NCBI RefSeq assembly: GCF_018986915.1
Contig: NZ_CP076723.1
Location: forward strand, 4,740,228-4,804,227
Origin: Geomonas oryzisoli
GTDB taxonomy: Bacteria; Desulfobacterota; Desulfuromonadia; Geobacterales; Geobacteraceae
Direction of reading: 5' to 3'
DNA: 64,000 nt
Shown: positions 45,333 to 52,711 of the stretch, one piece after another
How the letters are laid out: each line of letters opens with the position of its first letter
Numbering within the stretch: position 1 is the stretch's first letter
Position numbers and translations under genes: made by a program
The notes under the pieces: model-generated
Told to the model about the DNA's origin: nothing
Seen by the model: the letters and a program-made list of their open reading frames with translations, nothing else
Databases searched by the model: none

Positions 45333-47066
45333 TTATTGCTCCCGCGACGCCCACCTTTCGATCAGTTCCTGGAGCTGCCCCAGGTTGAAGGGCTTGCTGA
45401 GGAAGTCATCCATGCCGGCGCTCAGGCAGCATTCACGGGAACCGGCCATGGCATGGGCGGTCAGCGCGATGATCGGGGTGTGCCTGCCGGAACCACGCTC
45501 CTGCTCCCTGATGGCGCGGGTCGCCTCGTAGCCGTCCAGTTCCGGCATCTGGCAATCCATGAAGACCAGGTCGTACGCCTTACGCGCCACTGCCGATACG
45601 GCCTGGCTCCCGTTCTGGGCCACGTCCACCTGACACCCCAGTGCCGTTATCATGGCGTGGGCCACTTCACAGTTCACCGGGTTGTCCTCGGCCAGGAGCA
45701 CGCGTGCGTTGAAACGCGCCTGGACGGGGGGATCCTCCAGCGGGTTTTCCAGTTCTATGGGGACGTCCTCGATATAGGTCGCCTCCTCCGGGGCGTCGTG
45801 CAGGTACACGATGAAGGTGAACACGGAACCACGCCCCGGCTCACTCTCCACTCCGATTTCTCCCCCCATCAATTCAACCAGTTGCTTGGCGATGGCCAGC
45901 CCGAGGCCGGTCCCCCCATACTTGCGGGTGGTGGACCCGTCGACCTGGGTGAACAGCTCGAAGATGGTCGGCATCGCCTCGGGGGGAATGCCGATGCCGG
46001 TGTCCCTCACCTCGAAGCCGATGTAGTGACCGTCGCCGCTTTTCTCGACCAGTGAGACCCGGACCTGCACGTACCCCCGCTCGGTGAACTTAAGCCCGTT
46101 GTTGACGATGTTGAGCAGCACCTGGCGCAGGCGGTTCGGGTCCCCTAGCGCGCGGCGGGGGACGTCGGCGGCGATGTGCAGCTCCACCGCAACCCCCTTG
46201 CGGCGCCCTACCTCGCGGTACAACTCCACCGCCCCCCGCACCGTCTCGTGCAGGTCCAGGGGGATCAGTTCTACTTCCAGCTTTCCCGCCTCGATCTTGG
46301 AGATGTTGAGGATGTCGTTGATGATGCCCAATAGCGACTCTCCCGACTGGTGCAGCATCTCGACGTAGCCCCGCTGTTTCTGGTTCAGCTCGGTGTGCAG
46401 CAGCAGCTCCGCCATTCCCAGCACGCCGTTCATCGGGGTGCGGATCTCGTGGCTCATGTTGGCGAGAAACTGCGACTTCGCGCGGTTGGCGGCCTCGGCG
46501 GCTTCCTTGGCTTCCCTGAGCTCGGCGATGATCGCCTTTTGCTGCAGGTTTGCCTTGGATATCTCCGCGGTCCGCCGGGCGACCTTTTCCTCGAGGTCGC
46601 AGTTCGCCGAGCGCAGTTCGGCCATCATCCGGGTGTTTTCGATGGCGAGTTCGGTCAGGGTACGCATCAGTTGGTCGTGCGCCTCCTTCAGGCGGCGACG
46701 CTCCAGGGCCCTGTTCACCGTGGCCACCACCATCTCGAGGTCGTCGAACGGCTTGAACAGGTAGTCCTGGGCCCCCAGCCGCAGGGCCTGAACGGCGGTT
46801 TCCAGGGAGACGTGGCTGGTCATGATGATCACGTCCGTCCTGGGGTGGTCATCGCCGATCGCCCGCAGCACCTCGATGCCGCTGATCCCCGGGAGGCGCA
46901 CGTCCAGCATGACGAGCTTATAGCCGACCCGGCGCAGCTCTTCCAGGCACTCCTCACCGCTGGCGACACCGGCGCAGTCATACCCTTCCTTGCGGAACAG
47001 GTCGACCAGGACGTCGGTCACCACCTCGTTGTCGTCGACGATCAATATGTCCCGTCCCGCTCCCAT
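45333..47066 (-). CDS. Hybrid histidine kinase: REC - coiled coil - HisKA - HATPase - REC
   Basis: A 577-residue soluble signalling protein without membrane segments. It has an N-terminal receiver (phospho-acceptor in VMLDVRLPG), a coiled-coil linker, a dimerisation/phospho-acceptor helix with [12 protein letters not shown] and an ATPase domain with [11 protein letters not shown] and [13 protein letters not shown]-terminal receiver follows, with phospho-acceptor Asp in [11 protein letters not shown]. Input comes by phosphorylation of the first receiver rather than by a sensor domain, so it is an intermediate in a phosphorelay. No dedicated output partner is adjacent. The ATG at 47066 precedes [12 protein letters not shown]. 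Confidence 0.9.
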   Translation of the reverse strand: MGAGRDILIVDDNEVVTDVLVDLFRKEGYDCAGVASGEECLEELRRVGYKLVMLDVRLPGISGIEVLRAIGDDHPRTDVIIMTSHVSLETAVQALRLGAQDYLFKPFDDLEMVVATVNRALERRRLKEAHDQLMRTLTELAIENTRMMAELRSANCDLEEKVARRTAEISKANLQQKAIIAELREAKEAAEAANRAKSQFLANMSHEIRTPMNGVLGMAELLLHTELNQKQRGYVEMLHQSGESLLGIINDILNISKIEAGKLEVELIPLDLHETVRGAVELYREVGRRKGVAVELHIAADVPRRALGDPNRLRQVLLNIVNNGLKFTERGYVQVRVSLVEKSGDGHYIGFEVRDTGIGIPPEAMPTIFELFTQVDGSTTRKYGGTGLGLAIAKQLVELMGGEIGVESEPGRGSVFTFIVYLHDAPEEATYIEDVPIELENPLEDPPVQARFNARVLLAEDNPVNCEVAHAMITALGCQVDVAQNGSQAVSAVARKAYDLVFMDCQMPELDGYEATRAIREQERGSGRHTPIIALTAHAMAGSRECCLSAGMDDFLSKPFNLGQLQELIERWASREQ

Positions 47067-47421
47067 ACTTTTCTCCCGGTCGACAAATCACATTGGTGGA
47101 TATTAACAAAAATAGCGACTGCCACAAGTAACCCGATAGTGAGTCCCGTCCTCTTCTTCTGCCGACAGCGGCGGATTGGGTGCAAAATGTGGTTGCGGTT
47201 GAGGCGACAGTGCTTCTCGCACCGACCCCGGAGGGATTGTTTCAGCGCGGCGGCTGTTGCATATCCCGTGTCCGGTGCTTAACTTCTGCTGTTGTCCGGC
47301 AGGCACGTGAGCCTGCTGTAGGGGGGGACTCTGACAGCAATTCTGACTTCTTTGTCAGAACAACTTCAGTTGAGTGTGACACCGGATTTGGCCGATACTA
47401 CAAACACTTCAAGAGGCGCAT

Positions 47422-47610
47422 ATGCACGTGTTGGTGATAGAGGACTAGAAGAAGGTGGCAGATGCCCTGAAGGCCGCGCTCGAGGGGGGGGCGGGGCTCG
47501 GCCTCGCCATCACCCGGCAGGCGGAGGAGTTGAACGGCGGCAGGATCGGCCTCTGGTCCAAAGCGGATTCCTACGTCTTCTTCAACAAGTTCACTATTTC
47601 TGAAAGATGA
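47422..47610 (+). pseudogene. Fused remnant of a response regulator and a histidine kinase
   Basis: The ATG at 47422 begins MHVLVIED, then an in-frame TAG at 47446-47448 replaces the usual Glu (one base change from GAG), then KKVADALKAALE, the start of an OmpR-type response regulator. Twelve codons later the same frame runs directly into GAGLGLAITRQAEELNGGRIGL, which is the G2 box and end of a kinase ATPase domain, stopping at 47608-47610. Some 500 or more codons have been deleted. An adjacent response-regulator/kinase gene pair was evidently collapsed by deletion. Confidence 0.75.
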
Positions 47611-47893
47611 CGGTGTAAGATCCCAGTCGTCGATGTTGCCCAATAGCGGCACATCCCTTACAATGATCCCTCATCACAAACGGGGGAGAGCATGCCATTG
47701 ATACCTGGAAAAAGCTTGGAGAACCTCAACGCACCATTTAGTGCATGCAACCTTGCTTGTGCGATTAATGGTCGTTTTAAGAATCTTAACGTGGAATCTC
47801 TGCCGATACCGGTGCGACACGAGGTGCGCGACCCGCCTGAGTTTCCTGAGTGATGGGTGCCAAAGTGTATACGTCTTGTCGGCGCTGCCCGCC

Positions 47894-47923
47894 TTGCCTT
47901 TTGCGCGCCGCCTGCTTCATAAT
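47894..47923 (+). promoter_or_regulatory. Candidate sigma-70 promoter of the cooA-like gene
   Basis: TTGCCT at 47894-47899 and CATAAT at 47918-47923 with an 18-base spacer, 31 bases ahead of the start codon at 47955. Confidence 0.5.
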
Positions 47924-47954
47924 GCACCGGTAACTCTCATTGGAGGAGCTATCG

Positions 47955-48614
47955 ATGCCGAACAAGATGAAGCTTTCCGACGCGGATCTCCTCGCACTCT
48001 TCCACGCCGATCCCGACTTCCAGGCCAACTTCACCCCGCGCCACTACGCCAAAAAGACCCTGGTCTACTCCCCCTTCGAAGAGAAGAACCTCGTCTTCGT
48101 GGTGCGCAGCGGCCGGCTGCGCATCTACCTCGCCTACGAGGACAAGGAGTTCACCCTTGCCCTGCTGGAAAAGGGTGACGTTTTCAGCACCCATACCCCC
48201 GCCTTCGTGCAGGCCCTGGAGGGGACCGAGATCCTGGTCTGCAGCACCGCGACCTTCGGGCAGGCGCTCGCCCGCCGCCCCGAGCTCTCCCTCACCATGG
48301 TGAAGGTGCTCGGCGAGTTGCTGCAGAGCTCCATCCAGACTATCGAAGGGCTGGCCTTCAAGGACGTCCGCCTGCGCCTGGTCGATTTCCTGCTCGGTGC
48401 GGCGGCCGACCGTGGCCGGGTTACCACGGAGGGGACCGTGGTGCAGCTTGGGCTGGGGACCGAAGACATCGCCCTCCTGGTCGGCACCACGCGACAGACC
48501 ATCTCGCAGATCATCAACGACTTCATCAAGGCCGGCCTGCTGGTGAAGATCGACCGCAAGACCCTCCTCATAAAGGATCTCGCTGCGTTCCAGGAGATGA
48601 AGGAAGTTTCCTGA
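47955..48614 (+). CDS. cooA: CooA-like CO-sensing CRP/FNR-family transcription activator
   Basis: A 219-residue regulator with an N-terminal cyclic-nucleotide-binding-type fold and a C-terminal helix-turn-helix (TEDIALLVGTTRQTISQIINDFIKAGLLVKI). It aligns well to CooA: NLVFVVRSGRLRIYLAYEDK matches the CooA strand NGVFVVVDGRLRVYL as I recall it. His80 in FSTHTPAF occupies the place of the haem ligand His77. The Cys75 ligand is replaced by Ser, as in CooA proteins that do not use a thiolate ligand. The second residue is Pro, the other haem ligand in CooA. The ATG at 47955 has GGAGGAG; an ATG at 47940 does not. A palindrome matching the CooA site lies before the coo operon. Confidence 0.78.
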   Translation: MPNKMKLSDADLLALFHADPDFQANFTPRHYAKKTLVYSPFEEKNLVFVVRSGRLRIYLAYEDKEFTLALLEKGDVFSTHTPAFVQALEGTEILVCSTATFGQALARRPELSLTMVKVLGELLQSSIQTIEGLAFKDVRLRLVDFLLGAAADRGRVTTEGTVVQLGLGTEDIALLVGTTRQTISQIINDFIKAGLLVKIDRKTLLIKDLAAFQEMKEVS

Positions 48615-48620
48615 TCGAGG

Positions 48621-48723
48621 GGGACTGGCTCCGCCAGGTGCCTGTCCCCTTGGTGTGGGGAAGCGGGCTGAGCGGAAAATGGCGTTCCGCTAAAGGGGCA
48701 GGCACCTGACGGAGCCTGTCCCT
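48621..48723. repeat. Dispersed inverted-repeat element, copy 2
   Basis: Same element as at 17141-17245, with the same orientation and core (GCTGAGCGGAAAATGGCGTT). It begins 7 bases after the stop codon of the cooA-like gene, so it may serve as its terminator. Confidence 0.8.
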
Positions 48724-48804
48724 TCTGCAGTCCCCTTCCCTCGGCAATCAAGCAGCGGTGATGTGGCAGCAAAGGCACTCAGTCCTGTACTGCCTAAAAA
48801 GCAA

Positions 48805-48840
48805 AATCCCCCCTGACCCCCCTTTGACAAGGGGGGGACG
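48805..48840. repeat. Dispersed C-run/G-run palindrome
   Basis: Nearly the same as 2993-3028: AAATCCCCCCTGACCCCCC then TTTGACAAGGGGGGGA. Confidence 0.65.
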
Positions 48841-48853
48841 TTGGGCGTCACCT

Positions 48854-48913
48854 TTTCCATCAAACTTTCCATCAAACTTTCCCTCAAGCTTTCCCTCAAG
48901 CTTTCCCTAAAGC
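48854..48913. repeat. Tandem repeat of a 12-bp unit, five copies
   Basis: TTTCCATCAAAC twice (48854-48877), TTTCCCTCAAGC twice (48878-48901) and TTTCCCTAAAGC once. On the minus strand it reads RESL/MESL repeats, but no gene is apparent. Confidence 0.85.
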
Positions 48914-48964
48914 AGCACAACGCTGCGCCTGAGTCATTCCCGATCTAAGCAAAAAAATAACAAC

Positions 48965-48980
48965 TGTCGGCTGCCCGACA
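48965..48980. promoter_or_regulatory. Candidate CooA operator upstream of the coo operon
   Basis: TGTCGGCTGCCCGACA is a nearly perfect palindrome of the form TGTCG-N6-CGACA, matching my recollection of the CooA recognition sequence TGTCA-N6-CGACA. Its centre is about 75 bases upstream of the first operon start codon (49048). TACATT (49002-49007) is a possible -10, which would place the palindrome near -41.5, the class II activator position. Confidence 0.65.
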
Positions 48981-49047
48981 GACCGGCGCCGGTTTTTCGC
49001 CTACATTGCCGACCATGCTGCAAGTTGTCTGCAATGGGGAGAAGACG

Positions 49048-49950
49048 ATGCATATCCAGGAGAAGGGGAGTTCGCCGGAACCGGTACGGCTGTTCCGCAT
49101 CAACACCGGGTCCTGTAACGGCTGCGACGTGGAACTGGCGGTGACTTCCGCGGTGACGGAATTCGACGTGGAGCAACTGGGCTGCCGCTACACGGAATCG
49201 GCTCAGGAGGCCGACGTTGTCCTCATTACCGGCCCAGTTACCGTCCGGGCACGGGACGAGGTGATGCGGCTCTGCGCGGAGACGCCGCGGGACAAGGTCA
49301 CCGTCGCCGTCGGTGTCTGCCCGGTGTCGGGAGGCGTATTCCGTGACAGCTACGCGGTGGACGGTCCGCTCGAGCGCCACCTGTCGGTGGACGTGAACGT
49401 GCCGGGGTGCCCGCCGCGGCCCCAGGCATTGCTCGCGGGGATCCGGGAGGCGTTGGCGATACGTGAGGCCCGGCGCGCCGGGGCGGAGCCGTCCCGGACG
49501 CCGGATCAAGGCAAGCGGCCCGCAGCCGACAACTTCCCCGCCCGGGGGAGGCTTAGCTTCGACGCGAGCGCCTGCGTCGACTGCCGCATGTGCCGCCATG
49601 TCTGCGCCGCCGGTGCCATCCGCTTCGAGGAGGGAGACAGCGGCGTCCGCCTGACCCTCTGGCACAACAGCTGCGTCTTCTGCGGCCTGTGCTGCCACTA
49701 CTGCCCCACCGGCGCCCTCTCCGTCACCGGGGAGTGGCGACTCGACCATCCCACCGCCGACGGGTTCCGCCAGGTTGAGCGGGGCGAGGTCCCTTACACA
49801 CCCTGCTCCGGATGCGGCGAGTCCGTCATCCCGGTCCCCGCGCAGCTGCTGCACGCCGCCTTCCGCCGTCCCACCCCCGAAATCGAAAAGCTGAACACCC
49901 TCTGCCCGGCCTGCCGGCAGCTGATGAGCATAGGAGTGCCGAGACGATGA
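49048..49950 (+). CDS. Fused hydrogenase small subunit and two-cluster ferredoxin (CooL-CooX / EchC-EchF type)
   Basis: A 300-residue fusion. Residues 1-150 are a NuoB-like electron-transfer subunit of a group 4 [NiFe] hydrogenase, with the cluster ligands C23 and C26 in NTGSCNGCDVEL and two more in GVCPVSGG and VPGCPPRP. Residues about 170-245 form a 2[4Fe-4S] ferredoxin with CVDCRMCRHVC and CVFCGLCCHYCP. The tail has two more CxxC pairs (CSGC and CPAC), as in HycF/HyfH-type subunits. The ATG at 49048 has GGGGAGAAG upstream; the earlier ATG codons at 49006 and 49015 do not. Its stop overlaps the next start (ATGA). Confidence 0.82.
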   Translation: MHIQEKGSSPEPVRLFRINTGSCNGCDVELAVTSAVTEFDVEQLGCRYTESAQEADVVLITGPVTVRARDEVMRLCAETPRDKVTVAVGVCPVSGGVFRDSYAVDGPLERHLSVDVNVPGCPPRPQALLAGIREALAIREARRAGAEPSRTPDQGKRPAADNFPARGRLSFDASACVDCRMCRHVCAAGAIRFEEGDSGVRLTLWHNSCVFCGLCCHYCPTGALSVTGEWRLDHPTADGFRQVERGEVPYTPCSGCGESVIPVPAQLLHAAFRRPTPEIEKLNTLCPACRQLMSIGVPRR

Positions 49951-50474
49951 CCGATTTGACGACGAACGTTGCCGCCGCGCTGGTCTGCGCGGCGGGTGAG
50001 CAAACCGAGGTGGCGTGGCGCCGGGACCGCAAGGGCGTCCTCACCGGCTGGTGCCGGCTTCCCTCCGGCGAAGCGCTGCTCCCGGCGGCCCGCGCCGTGG
50101 CGGAATTGAAGGGACGCCTGGCCATGGTGACCCCCTACCTCCCGGAACGGGCCAAGGAGAGGGGTGAGCGCGAGATCGCCTACCACTTTGACCTGGACGG
50201 CGCCACCCTCACCCTCACCGTGGTGCTGCCGCTGGATTGGGCGCGGGTCCCATCCCTGACGCCGATCTTCCGCAACTGCGACTGGCAGGAGCGGGAGCTG
50301 ATGGAACTCTACGACGTCCAGGTGGTGGGACACCCCGACCCCAGGCGCCTGTTCCTCGATCACTCTCTGCCCCACGCCCCCTTCGAGCGCCTGGTCCCGT
50401 ATTCCACCTTCACCAACGCGGCGACCAGCAAGGCCCTCTGGGACAAGGTGCTGGGCGAACGGGAGGACGCATGA
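49947..50474 (+). CDS. Hydrogenase subunit of the NuoC/30-kDa family (CooU/EchD type)
   Basis: A 175-residue soluble subunit matching NADH dehydrogenase 30-kDa proteins: IFRNCDWQERELMELYDVQVVGHPDPRRLFLDH is the typical core. It forms part of the peripheral arm with the small and large subunits. The ATG at 49947 overlaps the preceding stop and its own stop overlaps the next ATG at 50471. The N-terminal 70 residues are variable, as usual. Confidence 0.85.
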   Translation: MTDLTTNVAAALVCAAGEQTEVAWRRDRKGVLTGWCRLPSGEALLPAARAVAELKGRLAMVTPYLPERAKERGEREIAYHFDLDGATLTLTVVLPLDWARVPSLTPIFRNCDWQERELMELYDVQVVGHPDPRRLFLDHSLPHAPFERLVPYSTFTNAATSKALWDKVLGEREDA

Positions 50475-51553
50475 CCACGAAAATCATCGAACTGGGGCCG
50501 CACCAGCTGGCCCTCGAGGAGCCGATGTACTTCCGGGTGCAACTGGAAGGGGATCGGGTGGCCGATCTGGACGTGATGCCGGGGCAGGTGCATCGCGGCA
50601 TGGAGCACCTGGTGATGCGCCGCAACCTGTACCAGAACATCACCCTCCTGGAGCGCCTCTGCTCGCTCTGTTCCAACAGTCACCCGAGCACCTTTTGCGC
50701 CGCGGTCGAGGAGGTGGCCGGCATCGCCATCCCCGAGCGGGCCGAGTATCTGCGCGCGGTGGCGGACGAGATCAAGCGCATCGCCTCGCATCTCTTCTGC
50801 TGCGCGGTGCAGGCCAACGCCATCGGTGAGATCCCGCTTTTCCGCCGGGTGATGGAGGTCCGCGAGATCATGCAACGCGCGAAGGAGGCGATCTACGGCA
50901 ACCGGATGGACCTCGCCGCCAACGTGATCGGCGGGGTGCGTTACGATCTTGCGCCCGAGGGGATCGCATACCTCTACCAGGCCATGGAGGATATGAAAAA
51001 GCCGCTGGACGAGCTCTACCTGCAGTTCGCCAACAACCCGGTGCTCATGGCCCGGATGGCGTGGGTGGGGGTGCTGCCGCGCGAGGCGGCGGTCGAGTGC
51101 GCCGTGGTGGGGCCGGTGGCCCGCGCCTGTGGTATCGACTACGACGTGCGCAAGAAGAGCCCCTACGGCGCCTACGACCGGTTGGAGTTCGAGGTGGCAA
51201 CGCAGACGGCGGGAGACGTCCGGGCGCGCAACCTGGTGCGGCTCACCGAGGCGCGCCAGTCGGTGTCGCTCATCGAGCAGTGCCTGGCGCAACTCCCGTC
51301 CGGACCGCTCTGCGCGGACAACCTCCCGGAAATCCCGGCGGGCGAGGCCATCGCCAAGTCGGAGGCGCCGCGCGGCGAGCTGATGTACTACCTCAGGACC
51401 GACGGCTCGGACTTCCCGGTGCGCCTGAAGTGGCGCGTCCCCTCGTACATGAACTGGGACGCGCTCAAGGTGATGCTGAAGGGGGAGCCGGTGGCCAATA
51501 TCCCGCTTATCGTGAACAGCATCGACCCCTGCATCGCCTGCACGGACCGCTAG
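50471..51553 (+). CDS. cooH: Group 4 [NiFe]-hydrogenase large subunit (CooH/EchE type)
   Basis: A 360-residue catalytic subunit holding the NiFe site. The first CxxC pair is C64/C67 in LERLCSLCSNSHP and the second is C354/C357 in DPCIACTDR. The chain ends three residues after the last ligand, so there is no C-terminal extension and no maturation protease is needed, as in CooH. NuoD-like features are present (PGQVHRGMEHL, MAWVGVLP). In CO metabolism it would reduce protons with electrons coming from the CO dehydrogenase through CooF and the cluster subunit. Confidence 0.88.
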   Translation: MTTKIIELGPHQLALEEPMYFRVQLEGDRVADLDVMPGQVHRGMEHLVMRRNLYQNITLLERLCSLCSNSHPSTFCAAVEEVAGIAIPERAEYLRAVADEIKRIASHLFCCAVQANAIGEIPLFRRVMEVREIMQRAKEAIYGNRMDLAANVIGGVRYDLAPEGIAYLYQAMEDMKKPLDELYLQFANNPVLMARMAWVGVLPREAAVECAVVGPVARACGIDYDVRKKSPYGAYDRLEFEVATQTAGDVRARNLVRLTEARQSVSLIEQCLAQLPSGPLCADNLPEIPAGEAIAKSEAPRGELMYYLRTDGSDFPVRLKWRVPSYMNWDALKVMLKGEPVANIPLIVNSIDPCIACTDR

Positions 51554-51561
51554 GAGGCGCC

Positions 51562-51915
51562 ATGCACGAGATCACCCTGGTGACGGGGCTTTTCGAGATC
51601 ATCAACGAGCAGGTGGCGGCCCAGGGGATCGAATCCATCTCCAAGGTGCGCCTGAAGGTGGGGGAGCTGGCGGCGGTGGAGCCGATGACCCTGGCGGCCT
51701 GCTTCGAGGTGGTGGCGGAGGGGACCGTGGCCGAAGGGGCGCAGCTCGAGATCGAGGAGGTGCCGCTTACCGGCCGCTGCCGCGCCTGCGGGGAGCGTTT
51801 CAGGATTGAAAACTTCAGCTTCATTTGCCCCTCCTGTCAGGGAGGGGACGTGGAGTTGGTTGGCGGGCGCGAACTACACCTGGAGAGCCTGGAAGCAACG
51901 ATGAAATCCCGTTAG
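51562..51915 (+). CDS. hypA: Hydrogenase nickel incorporation protein HypA
   Basis: A 117-residue metallochaperone delivering nickel to the hydrogenase large subunit. The N-terminal MHE motif (His2) binds nickel. Two CxxC pairs (CRAC and CPSC) form the structural zinc site. TAGGAGG lies at the stop of the preceding gene, eight bases upstream. Its presence inside the operon suggests the hydrogenase has its own dedicated nickel supply. Confidence 0.93.
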   Translation: MHEITLVTGLFEIINEQVAAQGIESISKVRLKVGELAAVEPMTLAACFEVVAEGTVAEGAQLEIEEVPLTGRCRACGERFRIENFSFICPSCQGGDVELVGGRELHLESLEATMKSR

Positions 51916-51940
51916 AAATGCGAGTCGGGCAACGAGCAAG

Positions 51941-52080
51941 CGCTCCTCCCCCCGGAAGGGGGAGGCTGGGAGGGGGGAAAGAAATGATGCGTTCCCCCTC
52001 CCTGACCCTCCCCCTCCGGGGGGCGGGGACGAATCGGCGACTGATTCCTCTCTCTCCCTCCAGGAGAGGGTGCCCGGGGG
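51941..52080. repeat. Dispersed C/G-rich palindromic repeat inside the coo operon
   Basis: Alternating CCCCCGGAAGGGGGAGG and CCTCCCCCTCCGGGG blocks, like those at 29409-29512. It separates hypA from cooF by about 230 bases and may attenuate or process the operon mRNA. Confidence 0.65.
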
Positions 52081-52144
52081 GCGAGGGGATGTGGACGGGT
52101 GGGTGGAAGACATGAGTAATCTGGACATGCAAAGGAGACCACAA

Positions 52145-52711
52145 ATGAAGCGACAACGTGAAAATGCCATCGTATTTGCCGATCCCGAGCGCTGTCTCGG
52201 CTGCCACGGCTGCGAACTGGCCTGTGCCGTGGCCCATTCGGGGACGGGGCTGCACCAGGCGGCGCTCTCGGGGCTGACCCTGAGGCCGCGCAACAAGGTG
52301 GTGGCTGCGGGAGGCGTGATGATGCCGGTGCAGTGCCGCCAGTGCGAGGACGCGCCTTGCGCCGCGGCCTGCCCCACCGGCGCCATGCTGCAGGAGAGCG
52401 GCCAGGTCGGGGTACGCGAGAAGAACTGCGTCGGGTGCAAGGTCTGCGTCATGGTCTGCCCCTTCGGCGCAATCAGCGTGAAGCACGAGGGGAGCGATCC
52501 GGAGAGCTGCCGCACCAACGGCGGCGTGGCGCGCAAGTGCGACCTCTGCGCCGGCACCGGCCGCGGCCTCCCGGCCTGCGTCGAGGCATGCCCCACCAAG
52601 GCGCTCTCGCTGGTCGACCTGGAAGAGTACCGTCAGACCCTTATCGAGGCGCGGGCCGCCGAATTGGCCCAATCCCTCCAACATCTCAAATCAAGGAAGG
52701 CAAGGATATGA
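52145..52711 (+). CDS. cooF: CooF-like 4Fe-4S ferredoxin of CO dehydrogenase
   Basis: A 188-residue iron-sulfur protein with four cysteine clusters: CLGCHGCELAC, CRQCEDAPCAAACP, CVGCKVCVMVCP and a final CDLC...ACVEACP. It transfers electrons from CO dehydrogenase to the hydrogenase. The ATG at 52145 has AAAGGAGA upstream. Its stop overlaps the start of cooS (ATGA), which signals tight coupling of the two. Confidence 0.88.
   Translation: MKRQRENAIVFADPERCLGCHGCELACAVAHSGTGLHQAALSGLTLRPRNKVVAAGGVMMPVQCRQCEDAPCAAACPTGAMLQESGQVGVREKNCVGCKVCVMVCPFGAISVKHEGSDPESCRTNGGVARKCDLCAGTGRGLPACVEACPTKALSLVDLEEYRQTLIEARAAELAQSLQHLKSRKARI

Larger units (their letters stand above)
47067..47954. other. Intergenic region with decayed gene remnants upstream of cooA-like gene
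   Basis: About 890 bases lacking an intact gene. It holds the two-component pseudogene at 47422-47610 and the promoter of the cooA-like gene at its right end. CTGACAGCAATTCTGACTTC and a nearby TGTCAGAACAAC form short inverted and direct repeats (about 47329-47366). Confidence 0.5.

Noticed and set aside
45160-45354. 64-aa minus-strand frame
   Set aside because: Out of frame with the HicB-like remnant that better explains this DNA; no known domain.
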